64,000 nt of DNA from Mesorhizobium australicum (GCF_900177325.1 NZ_FXBL01000004.1:372001-436000); one strand, 5' to 3'. Shown: positions 42,656 through 52,298, counted from the stretch's first letter. Translations and numbers: made by a program. The notes: generated by a model not told the origin, from the letters alone.

Positions 42656-44754
42656 GGCTGGGCCCCTTCCTTCCGCGTCAACATCAGATTGCCGAGGCCG
42701 TCGACCGATCCCCGGAACGAGGCCGGCACGATGGTGCTCGTCTCGTCCTCAACGACAATCGCCGGTCCCTCGAAGCGGGCGCCCGGCTGCAGCTCACTCC
42801 GCCATAGGATGAGGTGATCCGTATGGACCTTCAGGCGCGGCTCGAAGACCCGCCGGATGCCTGCGTGCGCGGCTTCCAGCGGCGCGGGCTCGGCGGGAAC
42901 CGGGCCGGGCCGCCATGTCTGCCGCGACAGCCGGAGCTGCCAGGACAGGACCTCGATCTCCCCGCCGGGGATGATGCGGCCGAACAGCCGCGAATATTCC
43001 GCCTCGAAGGCCACGCGCAGTTCATCGGCCGTCGGCTGTGAGGAGGCTACGGAGACTGCGATCTCGTAGCCCTGTCCGGAATAGCGCATCGCGCAACTGA
43101 AGCTCGCCGCGAGTTCGTAGTCGAGGGCGAAGGAGGCGACGAGTTCGTCGCCCTTGCGCCGGAGCGATGTGAGGAAGCCGGCGACACGCGCGGCGTCGAA
43201 CTCGCCGAGGCGCGTCAGCGCCGTCTGGACAACGTCGAAGGCCATCGGGGCGCGCAGGAAGCCGAGCGCGGAGCCCACGCCGGCATTGCGGGGCACGATG
43301 AAGCTCGAGATGCCGAGCTTCTCCGCCAGCCGCCCAGCGTGAAGAGGGGCGGCACCGCCGAAGGCGATCATCACATGCTCGGACAGTTCGCGGCCGAGTT
43401 CGGCGGCATGCACGCGAGCGGCGTTGGCCATGGTCTCGTCGACGATCTCGACCACGCCGAAGGCGGCCTCAACCGCATCGACAGAGATCGGGTCTCCGAC
43501 CTCGGCAAGCAGCGCGCGTTCGGCGCCCGCTCTGTCGAGGCGGATGCTGCCGCCGGCGAAATTGTCGGGATCGAGGCGGGACAGGACGAGGTCGGAATCC
43601 GTCACCGTGGGCTTGGTGCCGCCGCGGCCGTAGCTCACCGGGCCGGGCTCGGAGCCGGCACTGTGCGGGCCGACGGCGATGCGGCCCAGGGCGTCGATCG
43701 AGGCGATGGAGCCGCCGCCGGCGCCGATCTCGACCAACTCGACCACCGGGGTGCGCAGGGGCAGGCCGCTGCCCTTCCTGAACCGCGCCTGGCGGTCGAA
43801 CTCGAACACCGGGGCGATGTGCGGCTCGCCGTCCTCGATGAAACAGATCTTGGCAGTGGTGCCGCCCATGTCGAAGGAGAGCACTTTCGGCAGGGCCAAC
43901 TCGCGCGCGATGGACGCGGAGAGAACCGCGCCGCCGGCCGGGCCGGACTCGATCAGCCGGATCGGAATCCGCTTGGCGATGTCGAGCGGAATGATGCCGC
44001 CGGCGGACCCCATCAAGAAGGCCGGCGCGGCGATACCCATCTCGTCCAAGCGCGACCTCAGCCTGTCGAGATAGGCCTCGACGAGGGGCTGGACATAGGC
44101 GTTGGCGCAGACGGTCGACATGCGCTCGTACTCGCGGATTTCCGGACAGACCTCGCTGGAGATGCTGATCGACAGGCCGGGCAGCAGATCCTTCAGGATC
44201 GCCCGGACACGCTCCTCGTGGGCTCCGTTCGCATAGGAATGCAGGAAACCGATCGCCAGGCTCTCGACGTCGAGCGCGCGAAGCTCCGAGGCGACCGAAA
44301 CCAGTGCCTGCTCGTCGAGCGGTACCAGCACCTCGCCCTTCGCCGAGATCCGCTCGGCGACGGTCAGCCGAAGCTCTCGCGGCACCAGCGGAACCTGCTT
44401 GACCAGCATCAGGTCGGTGGCGTCATAGCGCGTCTCGTAGCCGATCTCGAGCGTGTCGCGGAAGCCCTGAGTGGTCAGCAGCGCCGTGCGCGCGCCGCGA
44501 CGTTCGAGCACGGCGTTTGTCGCCAGCGTCATGCCGTGGACGACGATCGAGACGTCCCGCGCGGCGATGCCGGCCTGGCCGAGCAGGATGCGGATGCCGT
44601 CGAGGATCGCGCGCTCGGGCGCGTCATAGGTCGTCAGGGTCTTGTGCGACCAGCGGCTGCCGCGCCCTTCGAGCACGATGTCGGTAAAGGTGCCGCCGAT
44701 ATCCGCGGCGAGGCGAAAGCCTTCGGCATCGTCGGCACGTGTCTCTTTGTCCAT
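42652..44754 (-). CDS. hyuA: Hydantoinase A / oxoprolinase A subunit
   Basis: The 700-residue protein has the two HyuA ATPase-like domains. The N-terminal FRLAADIGGTFTDIVLEG (phosphate-binding loop) is followed by MTLATNAVLERRGARTALLTTQGFRD. The second domain opens KVLSFDMGGTTAKICFIEDGEP and carries EIGAGGGSIASIDALGRIAVGPHSAGSEPGP. The start at 44754 has a GGAAGAG Shine-Dalgarno and begins just before the conserved loop; the frame stays open a further 330 bases upstream without family resemblance. Together with HyuB it would hydrolyse a cyclic amide at the cost of ATP. A ridA gene diverges from it. Confidence 0.9.
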   Translation of the reverse strand: MDKETRADDAEGFRLAADIGGTFTDIVLEGRGSRWSHKTLTTYDAPERAILDGIRILLGQAGIAARDVSIVVHGMTLATNAVLERRGARTALLTTQGFRDTLEIGYETRYDATDLMLVKQVPLVPRELRLTVAERISAKGEVLVPLDEQALVSVASELRALDVESLAIGFLHSYANGAHEERVRAILKDLLPGLSISISSEVCPEIREYERMSTVCANAYVQPLVEAYLDRLRSRLDEMGIAAPAFLMGSAGGIIPLDIAKRIPIRLIESGPAGGAVLSASIARELALPKVLSFDMGGTTAKICFIEDGEPHIAPVFEFDRQARFRKGSGLPLRTPVVELVEIGAGGGSIASIDALGRIAVGPHSAGSEPGPVSYGRGGTKPTVTDSDLVLSRLDPDNFAGGSIRLDRAGAERALLAEVGDPISVDAVEAAFGVVEIVDETMANAARVHAAELGRELSEHVMIAFGGAAPLHAGRLAEKLGISSFIVPRNAGVGSALGFLRAPMAFDVVQTALTRLGEFDAARVAGFLTSLRRKGDELVASFALDYELAASFSCAMRYSGQGYEIAVSVASSQPTADELRVAFEAEYSRLFGRIIPGGEIEVLSWQLRLSRQTWRPGPVPAEPAPLEAAHAGIRRVFEPRLKVHTDHLILWRSELQPGARFEGPAIVVEDETSTIVPASFRGSVDGLGNLMLTRKEGAQP

Positions 44755-44834
44755 CGACTCTTCCACCGATCCATTCCAGCAGGAATTCATAGGTGTAGCC
44801 AGCATAGGGCGCGAATGCGAAATGTCGCCGAAGC

Positions 44835-44948
44835 TATGCATCCGGCGCATAACATGCCGCGCGTCCTGCGGCGAATGGGCCGGAAGCGCTGGCTTTGCGG
44901 TTTCGCGGCCCGCATCGCGACATGCATAAGGCAAGCCGCATTTTGCAT
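44835..44948. promoter_or_regulatory. TATGCAT-type repeats in the hyuA-ridA gap
   Basis: The 273-base divergent gap between hyuA and ridA contains TATGCATC (44835-44842) and two TGCATA copies about 20 bases apart in the 44920-44948 stretch. TATGCATC also occurs in the divergent gap before the binding-protein gene (52232-52239). The local LysR protein is a possible binder. These are weak, inferred sites. Confidence 0.3.
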
Positions 44949-45027
44949 AGACGGGCAGTCGAAAACCGGTGTCCCCGATGCCGCAGGCCCCGTAACGTCG
45001 GCGAGCATCAACCGCACAGGAGACTTC

Positions 45028-45414
45028 ATGCGCGAGGCAATCATGGTCCCGGGAGCCGTCTCGCCCGCGGGCCACTATTCGCATGCCGTCATCGCCAACG
45101 GCTTCGTCTTCGTCGCCGGACAGGGGCCGGCCGATCCGGCTACGCGCAAGGTGACAGGCACCTTCCGGGAGCAGGTCCGTCGGACCATCGAGAACATACG
45201 GACGATCCTCAACGGCGCGGGAGCCGACCTCGGGGACATGGTGAAGGTGACGGTCTTCCTGTCCGACATCGCCCTGTTCAGGGAATACGACGCGGTCTAT
45301 CGCGAGATGGTGCCGGAAGGGCCGGCCGCGCGCACCACGGTCGCGGCGATGCTGAACAATATCGACATCGAGATCGACTGCATCGCGGTGCTGCCGCAGA
45401 GGCCGTCAGACTGA
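45028..45414 (+). CDS. ridA: RidA-family (YjgF) protein
   Basis: The 128-residue trimeric cytoplasmic protein matches the Rid family: YSHAVIANGFVFVAGQGPADPATRKVTGTF, and the C-terminal PAARTTVAAMLNNIDIEIDCIAV with the conserved active-site arginine. RidA hydrolyses reactive enamine and imine intermediates released by PLP enzymes, two of which are encoded in this island. The start has an AGGAGAC Shine-Dalgarno. Its end overlaps the end of the convergent aminotransferase gene by nine bases. Confidence 0.85.
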   Translation: MREAIMVPGAVSPAGHYSHAVIANGFVFVAGQGPADPATRKVTGTFREQVRRTIENIRTILNGAGADLGDMVKVTVFLSDIALFREYDAVYREMVPEGPAARTTVAAMLNNIDIEIDCIAVLPQRPSD

Positions 45415-46593
45415 CGCCATCGATGCCGCGACGCGGTCGAGGATAGCGGCGGCCTCCTCAATCTCGGCGTCGCTGACGACGAGCGGCGGGACGAGGCGGA
45501 TGACATCGTCCATCGCCGGCGCGACCAGCAGGCCGGCATCCCGCAGTCGCCCGGCCATCAGCCAGGGGTCGACGCGGCATTTCAGGCCGCGCATCAGGCC
45601 GACGCCGCGCGCCTCGGCGAAGACGGCCGGGTGCTGCCGCACCATATCCTTGAGACGAGCCGCCAGCGCATCTCCCTTCGCGGAGACCGAGGACAGGAAG
45701 CCGTCGTCCAGGACGATGTCGAGCACGGCGTCGGCGACGGCCATGCCCAATGGGGCGCCGGCAAGGGTGCCGCCATGCGAGCCGGGGGCTAGGCAATCCG
45801 CCACCGCGCGCGTGACGAGGACGCCGGCGAGCGGATAGCCGGCGCCGATGCCCTTGCCCATGGCCAGGATGTCCGGCGCGATGCCGGCATCCTCGTGGGC
45901 GAACAGCCTGCCGGTGCGGCCAAGGCCGGTCTGAACCTCGTCGAGGATCAGGAGCAGGCCATGGCGGTCCGCAAGTTGCCGCAGGCCGCGCAGATATTCC
46001 GGGGGGGCGGCCACAATGCCGCCATCGCCGAGGATAGGCTCAAGCAGGATCGCCCCGGTCTCGGGGCCGATGGCGGCCTCGACCGCGGCGAGGTCGCCGA
46101 ACGGGACCCGGTCGAAGCCATCGACCAGCGGCGCGAAGCCGTCGGTGAGCTTGGCCGAGCCGCCGGCGGCGATGGTCGCCAGGGTGCGGCCGTGATAGCC
46201 CCTCTCCATCGTGATCACACGCCAGCGGGGACCGTCGCCGCGCGTGTTGAAGTAGCGGCGTACTAGCTTGATGGCGAGATCGACCGCCTCGCTGCCGCTG
46301 CTGTTGAAGAACACCGCGTCGGCGAAGGTGGCGTCGACGAGGCGGCGCGCCACCTTCCGCGCGCCGGGAGTCCTGAGCAGGTTCGAGGCGTGCCAGAGCG
46401 TCCGCGCCTGACTGGAGAGGGCCTCGACCAGGGCCGGATGACAATGGCCGAGCGCAAGCACGGCGACGCCGCCCATGAAGTCGAGATAGCGTTTCCCGCC
46501 GTCGTCCCAGATGCGGACGCCTTCGCCGCGGACGACCTCGACGTCGGCGCGCCGGTAGACGTTGAACAGCACGGAATCGTCTGCGTCGGCCAT
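45406..46593 (-). CDS. Class III aminotransferase (ArgD-like)
   Basis: The 395-residue fold-type I PLP enzyme has NSSGSEAVDLAIKLVRRYF, the PLP-contacting LLILDEVQTGLGRTG, and the Schiff-base lysine in ILAMGKGIGAGYPLAG (about residue 246). It resembles acetylornithine and omega-amino acid aminotransferases, which remove a terminal amino group. In this island it could act on an omega-amino acid released by ring opening. It lies eight bases after the racemase-like gene on the same strand. Confidence 0.85.
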   Translation of the reverse strand: MADADDSVLFNVYRRADVEVVRGEGVRIWDDGGKRYLDFMGGVAVLALGHCHPALVEALSSQARTLWHASNLLRTPGARKVARRLVDATFADAVFFNSSGSEAVDLAIKLVRRYFNTRGDGPRWRVITMERGYHGRTLATIAAGGSAKLTDGFAPLVDGFDRVPFGDLAAVEAAIGPETGAILLEPILGDGGIVAAPPEYLRGLRQLADRHGLLLILDEVQTGLGRTGRLFAHEDAGIAPDILAMGKGIGAGYPLAGVLVTRAVADCLAPGSHGGTLAGAPLGMAVADAVLDIVLDDGFLSSVSAKGDALAARLKDMVRQHPAVFAEARGVGLMRGLKCRVDPWLMAGRLRDAGLLVAPAMDDVIRLVPPLVVSDAEIEEAAAILDRVAASMASV

Positions 46594-46601
46594 TCCGGTC
46601 C

Positions 46602-47324
46602 TCAGAGATGGATGTCGATGAGACGGCCGCCGGGCAGACAGGCCTTGCGGCCGAGCGCGCGCAGGATCGCCCAGAGGGTGACCTGGTTGCTGGTCAGCAC
46701 CGGCTTGCCCACTGCGGCCTCCATCTCGCCGACGAGCTCGAAGGCCCTGAGATCAGTGCAGCTGACGAAGATCGCCTGCGCGTCGGGATGGTCGGCGGCG
46801 CGCACGAGGCCGCCGATCTCCTCGCGGCCGATCCTGCGGATCTCGGAGCCCGTCCGCTCCAGCGTCCTCCAGGCAGGAACGCCGAAGCCGCTCGCCTGGA
46901 GGAACGAGCATTCGGCAAGCGTGATGTCGCCCGGATAGGGCGCGGCCACCGCGACGCGGGACGCGCCGACCGCCCTCAGCGCATCGAGCATGGCGCCGGA
47001 GGTGGTGATCACGGGGCAGCCCGCGCCGCGGCCGATCCTGTCGACGATGTCCTTCAGCACGGCGCCGCCATCGAGGAAGGTGCCGCTGGTGCAGGCATAG
47101 GCGACGAGGTCGGGGGCGGCCGAGCCGACGAGGCGGGCCGCGTCGTCGAGCTGGGCGTTCATGCCGCGCAGGTCCTCCGGCGTCGACAGGCGCATGTAGA
47201 CGCGGGTGGCGAAGAAGCCGATGTCGGACGGCGCCTGCCTGACGAAGTCAGGCTCGGTGGTGGTGTTGAGCGACGGGACGATGAGGCCGACGCGCGGGCC
47301 GTCCATGCGGGGATCGGGTGTCAT
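46602..47324 (-). CDS. Asp/Glu racemase / maleate isomerase superfamily enzyme
   Basis: The 240-residue protein has the PSLNTTTEPDF motif of maleate isomerases and arylmalonate decarboxylases. The two catalytic cysteines of the racemase fold are in YACTSGTFLDGG and FVSCTDLRAFELV. It could isomerise a cis-dicarboxylate, racemise an amino acid or hydantoin, or decarboxylate a malonate; the sequence does not decide. Its start overlaps the stop of the LysR gene, so the regulator and enzyme are co-translated. Confidence 0.75.
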   Translation of the reverse strand: MTPDPRMDGPRVGLIVPSLNTTTEPDFVRQAPSDIGFFATRVYMRLSTPEDLRGMNAQLDDAARLVGSAAPDLVAYACTSGTFLDGGAVLKDIVDRIGRGAGCPVITTSGAMLDALRAVGASRVAVAAPYPGDITLAECSFLQASGFGVPAWRTLERTGSEIRRIGREEIGGLVRAADHPDAQAIFVSCTDLRAFELVGEMEAAVGKPVLTSNQVTLWAILRALGRKACLPGGRLIDIHL

Positions 47325-48289
47325 GACTTCGACCGTCCGGGCTGGCTCGAAAAGACGGGCAGCGACCGCACGTCGCCATATGGCTCCACGGTGACGAAAT
47401 CGCCGCCTAGCTGCTGCACGGCGTCGATCAGGCAGCCGATCATGTCCCGCACCTGCGGGTTCGCGCCCGCGCCCGAATCGACCAGGAAGCCGTAGGTCAG
47501 CTTCAGCGGCGTGGAGAGGCGACGCACGACGACGCCTTCGTTCGCAAAGGAGCGCGCCACGACCGGATCGCTAATCGACACGCCAAGGCCTCGCGCGACG
47601 AGGGAACAGGCGGTGACGCCGGACCCGGTCTCGACGACCGGCCGGAACACCCCGCCGGACCGCATCAAGGCGAGGTCGATCTGCGACCTGAGCAGCGTGC
47701 TGGGCCGCAGCGCGATGAAGGGCTCGGCCGCGAGGTCGGTGATGTCGACGATCTCGCGCTCGGCCAGGGGATGGCCGGCGGGCAGCGACGCGACCAGCTC
47801 GGCCTCGGCAAAGGCGATCCGCTCCATGTCGCTCTGCGTGAACGGCAGGGCGACCACGGCGAGATCGACATTGGAGCGCGACATCCACAGGCCGAGCTCG
47901 CGCACGCAGATGTCGATGGCGAACTTCACGTCGGCGCGGCCGCGCATCGTCTCGACCGCCGTGGGCACGAGGGAATGCAGGAGGAAGGGTTCGGCGGCGA
48001 TGATGAGCGGCTTGCCGCGCCGCCCCTTGATGTCCTCGGCGATGCCCTTGAGGCCCTCGAAGTTCATCAGCAGCGGCTCGATGTGCTCGTAGAAGCGCAG
48101 GCCGTCCTCGGTCGGGATGAGCCGCCGGCCCTCGCGCGTGAAGAGCTGGAAGCCGAGCGAGGCTTCGAGCCCGGCGATCATGCGGCTGATCTGCGGCTGG
48201 GTCCGCAGCACGATGTTGGCGGCGCTGGTGACCGTGCCTGCCTGCATGATCGCCCGAAAGGCCCTGAGCCATTCCAGCCGGATGTCCAT
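47321..48289 (-). CDS. LysR-family regulator inside the cargo operon
   Basis: The 322-residue regulator begins MDIRLEWLRAFRAIMQAGTVTSAANIVLRTQPQISRMIAGLEASLGFQLF, a LysR helix-turn-helix, followed by the effector domain. The start at 48289 has an AGGAG Shine-Dalgarno, and six codons of unlikely upstream extension are dropped. Unlike most LysR genes it is not divergent from its targets. It is co-directional, 31 bases after the ABC permease gene and overlapping the racemase-like gene, so it is probably auto-regulated with the operon. Confidence 0.85.
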   Translation of the reverse strand: MDIRLEWLRAFRAIMQAGTVTSAANIVLRTQPQISRMIAGLEASLGFQLFTREGRRLIPTEDGLRFYEHIEPLLMNFEGLKGIAEDIKGRRGKPLIIAAEPFLLHSLVPTAVETMRGRADVKFAIDICVRELGLWMSRSNVDLAVVALPFTQSDMERIAFAEAELVASLPAGHPLAEREIVDITDLAAEPFIALRPSTLLRSQIDLALMRSGGVFRPVVETGSGVTACSLVARGLGVSISDPVVARSFANEGVVVRRLSTPLKLTYGFLVDSGAGANPQVRDMIGCLIDAVQQLGGDFVTVEPYGDVRSLPVFSSQPGRSKS

Positions 48290-48320
48290 GTGCGCTCCTG
48301 GAGACATGGCCGGTCCCGGA

Positions 48321-49112
48321 TCAGAAGCGGACAGCCTTCAACCCGTAGAGCCGGTCGATCAGAACAACCACCGCCAGCGTCAGCACGACCGACACCGTCG
48401 AAGCGGCGGCCGCCGTCGGATCGAAATCGTAGCGCAGATAGTCGAAGAGCTGAATTGGCAAGGTGGTCGAGCCCACGGGTTTCAGGAGCAGCGAGATGTT
48501 CACATTGTCGAAGGAGAGGATGAAGGCGAGCATCCCGCCGGTGACGATGCCCGACTTGATCAGCGGCAGCGTCACGAGGCGGAAGGTGCGGACGGGATTG
48601 GCGCCGAGCGTGCGCGCGGCCTCCTCGACCGCCGGAGGCATGTTGTAGAGGGCGGACGTGACACTCAGGAACACCAGCGGCAGCGTCACCACGACATGGC
48701 CGATCAGCAGCGGCAGCATATCGCGCGTGCCGGCGAAGAAATGGTTGAAGAAGAAAAGCAGTGCGATGGCTGTGAGCACTTCCGGCAGGAGCATCGGCGC
48801 GAGCATGGCGATGCGGAACTGCTCGCGGGCCACCCGCAGGTGGCGGACGTAAAAGAGGGCCGCGGGCGTGGCGATCGCCGTCGCGATCAGCGCCGTGAGC
48901 ACGCCGACCTGGAGCGACAGCAGGAACGCGTCCATGAAGGACTTCGAGGCGAAGAAGGCCTGATACCAGCGCAGCGAGACGCCCTGCGGCGGGAACGAGA
49001 GATATTCCGCCGAATTCAGCGAAGTCAGCACCACGATGACGATCGGCACGAGAAGGAAGACGTAGACGGCCGTGACGGCGGCCAGCAGCGTCGGGGAGAA
49101 GGAGCGCTTCAT
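48321..49112 (-). CDS. ABC transporter permease, PotC-like
   Basis: The 263-residue inner-membrane protein has six helices and the EAA loop motif (EEAARTLGANPVRTFRLVTLPLIKSG). It is similar in layout to the spermidine/putrescine permease PotC. The start overlaps the stop of the first permease gene. With the second permease, the ATPase and the binding protein upstream it forms a complete importer for a polyamine or amino-acid-like compound. Confidence 0.85.
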   Translation of the reverse strand: MKRSFSPTLLAAVTAVYVFLLVPIVIVVLTSLNSAEYLSFPPQGVSLRWYQAFFASKSFMDAFLLSLQVGVLTALIATAIATPAALFYVRHLRVAREQFRIAMLAPMLLPEVLTAIALLFFFNHFFAGTRDMLPLLIGHVVVTLPLVFLSVTSALYNMPPAVEEAARTLGANPVRTFRLVTLPLIKSGIVTGGMLAFILSFDNVNISLLLKPVGSTTLPIQLFDYLRYDFDPTAAAASTVSVVLTLAVVVLIDRLYGLKAVRF

Positions 49113-49966
49113 GTCAGCCCCCGCATGCTTCGCTTCATCAGGAGGATGAAGACGAGGATGGCGATCGTCATCGACGCGGCCAGTACCAGCGCCAGCGCCG
49201 CGCCGAAGGGCCACAGCAGGCTACCCATGAGCTGCTGCACCATGACGGTGGTCATGGTCTGCACCTGGCCGCCGCCAAGAAGCACCGGAATGACATAGGC
49301 GCTGGCGGCGAGCACGAAGACGAGGATGACACCCGACTGGATGCCCGGCATGGTCAGCGGCAGGAGGACGTGGCGGAACACGCTGGCCCTCGACGCGCCC
49401 ATCGTGCGGGCCGCCTCTTCGAACCGCGGATCGATGTTCTGCACCGAGTTCATGATCGGCAGGATCATGAATGGCAGGAAGACGTGGACGAGGGCGATCA
49501 CCACGCCGACCCGGTTGTACATCAATTTGTAGGGACCGAGGCCGAGCAGCGACAGAAACTCGTTGACCAGGCCGGTGTTGGACAGGAGCACGATCCAGCC
49601 GAAGCAGCGGATGACGACGCCGGTCAGAAGCGGCGACAGGACTAGCGCGTAGAGCAGGCCACGCCAGCGGGTCTGGGTCCGCCCGAGATGGAAGGCGACG
49701 GGAAAGCCGAGGACGAGGCAGAACACGGTCGACAGCGCCGCCAGCCAGAACGTGTCGAGCAGCATGCCGAGATAGAGGGAATCGGTCAGGATCTTCACAT
49801 AGGAGGCCACCGTGAAGCCGGGCCCATAGGCGGCAGTGGTGGACGGCGTCCGGAAGCTCATCAGCAGGATCTCGCCATAGGGCAGGATCACGAACAGCCC
49901 GACGAGAAGCAGCGCGGGAAGCCCGAGGAGCAGGGAGAACCGGTGCGCGCCAGATCGGCCGGTCAT
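49109..49966 (-). CDS. ABC transporter permease, PotB-like
   Basis: The 285-residue inner-membrane protein has six helices, with the first at about residues 12-32 (LLGLPALLLVGLFVILPYGEIL). Its EAA motif EEAARTMGASRASVFRHVLLPLTMPG is of the PotB type. It pairs with the PotC-like permease as a heterodimeric pore. Start and stop both overlap neighbouring genes. Confidence 0.85.
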   Translation of the reverse strand: MTGRSGAHRFSLLLGLPALLLVGLFVILPYGEILLMSFRTPSTTAAYGPGFTVASYVKILTDSLYLGMLLDTFWLAALSTVFCLVLGFPVAFHLGRTQTRWRGLLYALVLSPLLTGVVIRCFGWIVLLSNTGLVNEFLSLLGLGPYKLMYNRVGVVIALVHVFLPFMILPIMNSVQNIDPRFEEAARTMGASRASVFRHVLLPLTMPGIQSGVILVFVLAASAYVIPVLLGGGQVQTMTTVMVQQLMGSLLWPFGAALALVLAASMTIAILVFILLMKRSMRGLT

Positions 49967-51021
49967 AGGACGAGCCAGCTCCGGTTCTCGTCGAAGGAGA
50001 CGCTCACCTGCGTGCCGGGTGTATGGTCGAGGTCGCCGATCGCCTGCGCCGCGACGGGCGTGCCGTCTGCGAGCCTCAGCTTGTAGTCGACGATGTTGCC
50101 GAGGAAATGCGCCTCCTCGACGGTGGCGGAAAGACCCGCGGCCGCAGCGGCAGGCGCCAGCCGGACGGCTTCCGGACGGACCATGAGGGAGCCGGCCCCG
50201 GCGGATAGTGCCGCCTCCGGATCGCCGCTGCGGGCGCGGAATTCGCCAAAGGGGGTGCGCAGGAGCAGAAGATCGCCGTCGCGGCCCTTCACATCGGCGG
50301 CGAAGAGATTTGCCTGGCCGATGAAGCCGGCGACCTCCTTCGTCGTCGGGCGGTGGTAGATGTCCTGCGCGCCGCCGACCTGGTGGATCCGGCCGCCGAA
50401 CATGACGACGATGCGATCGGACATCGCCATCGCCTCGGCTTGGTCGTGGGTGACGTAGAGGGTCGTGATGCCCACCCGCTGCTGTAGCGAGCGGATGAAG
50501 AAGCGCATCTCGTCGCGCAGCTTCGCGTCGAGATTGGCGAGCGGCTCATCGAGCAGAAGGAGCTTCGGCTCGAACACCAGGGCCCGCGCAAGCGCGACGC
50601 GCTGCTGCTGGCCGCCGGACATCTGGCGCGGATAGCGGTCCTGCGCGTTGGACAACTGCACCATGTCGAGAACGGAGGCGATGCGCGAGGCAGCGGGTGC
50701 GCCGCGGATGCCGCGCATCATCAGCCCGAAGCCGACATTCTCCGCCACCGTCATGTGCGGAAACAGGGCGTAGTTCTGGAACACCATGCCGATCGAGCGC
50801 CTTTCGGGCGCGAGATGCGTCACGTCGACATCGTCGAACAGGATGGTGCCGCTGGTGGGATCCTCCAGCCCGGCGACGCAGCGCAGAGTGGTCGTCTTGC
50901 CGCAGCCCGAGGGGCCGAGAAGGGAGACGAACTCCCCCTCCCCGGTCTCGAGGTCGACGTTCTCGACGGCCGTGAACGCCTCGAAGCGCTTGGCCAGTGC
51001 GCGGATCGCCAGCTTCGTCAT
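49963..51021 (-). CDS. ABC transporter ATPase, PotA-like
   Basis: The 352-residue ATPase has Walker A GPSGCGKTT at about residues 35-43, the signature MSGGQQQRVALARAL at about 133-147 and Walker B LLLLDEPLANLD. A C-terminal TOBE domain (about 275-350) is present, as in PotA and FbpC importers. It energises uptake by the two permeases downstream. It follows the binding-protein gene by seven bases. Confidence 0.9.
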   Translation of the reverse strand: MTKLAIRALAKRFEAFTAVENVDLETGEGEFVSLLGPSGCGKTTTLRCVAGLEDPTSGTILFDDVDVTHLAPERRSIGMVFQNYALFPHMTVAENVGFGLMMRGIRGAPAASRIASVLDMVQLSNAQDRYPRQMSGGQQQRVALARALVFEPKLLLLDEPLANLDAKLRDEMRFFIRSLQQRVGITTLYVTHDQAEAMAMSDRIVVMFGGRIHQVGGAQDIYHRPTTKEVAGFIGQANLFAADVKGRDGDLLLLRTPFGEFRARSGDPEAALSAGAGSLMVRPEAVRLAPAAAAAGLSATVEEAHFLGNIVDYKLRLADGTPVAAQAIGDLDHTPGTQVSVSFDENRSWLVL

Positions 51022-51028
51022 ATGAGCC

Positions 51029-52096
51029 TCAGCGGACCGTGCGGTTCCAGCGCTCGGTCACCTGGTCGCGGACCTTGTTGGCCTCTATCCAGTCGAAGGA
51101 GACGATCTTGTCCAGATCGTTGGCCGTGAACATCAGCGACTTGGCGAGCTCTTCCGGCAGCACGGTCGAGGTGTTGACCGGGATGTAGGAGAACTCCTCC
51201 GCGAGCTTGACCTGCATCTCCTCGGAGAGGACATGGTCGAGGAAGGCGCATGCGGCATCCTCGTTCGGCGCGGCGCGCAGCAGGTCGAAGGTCTGGTCGA
51301 ACATGAACATGCCTTCCTCGGGCGCGATGAAGGCCACCGGGGCGCCCTTCTTCTGCATGTTGATGGTCTCGCCGAGATCGAGCGGGCAGGCTGCGATCTC
51401 GCCGCGCGTCAGCAGGATCGCAAGCGCGCCGGCGAGGTCGCCGGTCGGGAACGGGACCAGCTTCTCGATCTGGGCGAAGCCGGCGTCGAAGTCCAGCGCG
51501 TTCGAGCCGTAGATCTGCGAGATCATCATCAGGAACATGTAGCCGGCCGTGTTGGAGATCTGGAACAGGCCGATCTTGCCCTTGAACTCCTCGTTGTCCC
51601 ACAGGTCCTTCCACGACTTCGGCGGCGCCTTCACCAGGTCCGTGCGGTAGGCGATGCCGATCGGCGAGACCATCGCGGTCACGCCCATGCCGTCGCCGAC
51701 GACCGCCTTGGGATGGACCTTGGCGAGGTTGGGGACCTTCTGAGCCGGCCACTGCTTGAAGAAGCCTTCCTGCCGCAGCAGCGCCCCGACCAGCTCGTTC
51801 ATCATGACGTAGGAATAGGCCGGCTTCTCCGGACCGCTGGCGCGCAGGTTCGCCGCCCAGTTCACGCCGAGGCCGACGTCGACCACCGCCTCGGTGCCGG
51901 TGGCCTGCTCGAAGGGCGGAAGGAGCGTCTCGCGCCAGAAGCGCTCGTAGCGGCCGCCATAGCTGGTGATGACGAGCTGGCCGGCCGCGGCGGCGACCCG
52001 CGGCGAGAGCATTCCGGAGGCCGCGCCCATGGCGGCGAGCGAACCCAGCGCGGCCGACGCGCGCAGCACCTGACGGCGGTTCATGGCATAGGACAT
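51029..52096 (-). CDS. Spermidine/putrescine-type ABC substrate-binding protein
   Basis: The 355-residue periplasmic protein begins MSYAMNRRQVLRASAALGSLAAMGAASG, a twin-arginine signal. The PotD-like core then starts GQLVITSYGGRYERFWRETLLPPFEQATG and contains AACPLDLGETINMQKKGAPVAFIAPEEG. Relatives bind polyamines, 2-aminoethylphosphonate or small opine-like compounds. The start at 52096 has GGGGA six bases upstream; MNRRQ four codons later is an alternative. It is the first gene of the minus-strand cargo operon. Confidence 0.85.
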   Translation of the reverse strand: MSYAMNRRQVLRASAALGSLAAMGAASGMLSPRVAAAAGQLVITSYGGRYERFWRETLLPPFEQATGTEAVVDVGLGVNWAANLRASGPEKPAYSYVMMNELVGALLRQEGFFKQWPAQKVPNLAKVHPKAVVGDGMGVTAMVSPIGIAYRTDLVKAPPKSWKDLWDNEEFKGKIGLFQISNTAGYMFLMMISQIYGSNALDFDAGFAQIEKLVPFPTGDLAGALAILLTRGEIAACPLDLGETINMQKKGAPVAFIAPEEGMFMFDQTFDLLRAAPNEDAACAFLDHVLSEEMQVKLAEEFSYIPVNTSTVLPEELAKSLMFTANDLDKIVSFDWIEANKVRDQVTERWNRTVR

Positions 52097-52298
52097 CTGA
52101 ATTCCCCATTTTTGGGACGCAGCGCTGGCGTCCGCTTGTTGGCTTCGGAGCGTCGCTTTTGAGCGATTCTGGCGAGTGCCGTGCCGCCTGCTGCCACGCA
52201 AATGGGCACAGGGAGCAGCGAGACTGCTTCTTATGCATCGACGCTATCAACTCGCAGAAACCGGCAACAATGCGTAATCGCGTGCCGCTCATGCGCTT

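Noticed and set aside
41072..46593. Firm assignment of the cargo as a caprolactam pathway
   Set aside because: A HyuA/HyuB-type lactamase plus a class III aminotransferase would fit, but the aldehyde dehydrogenase expected for that pathway is absent and the family is too broad to fix the substrate.
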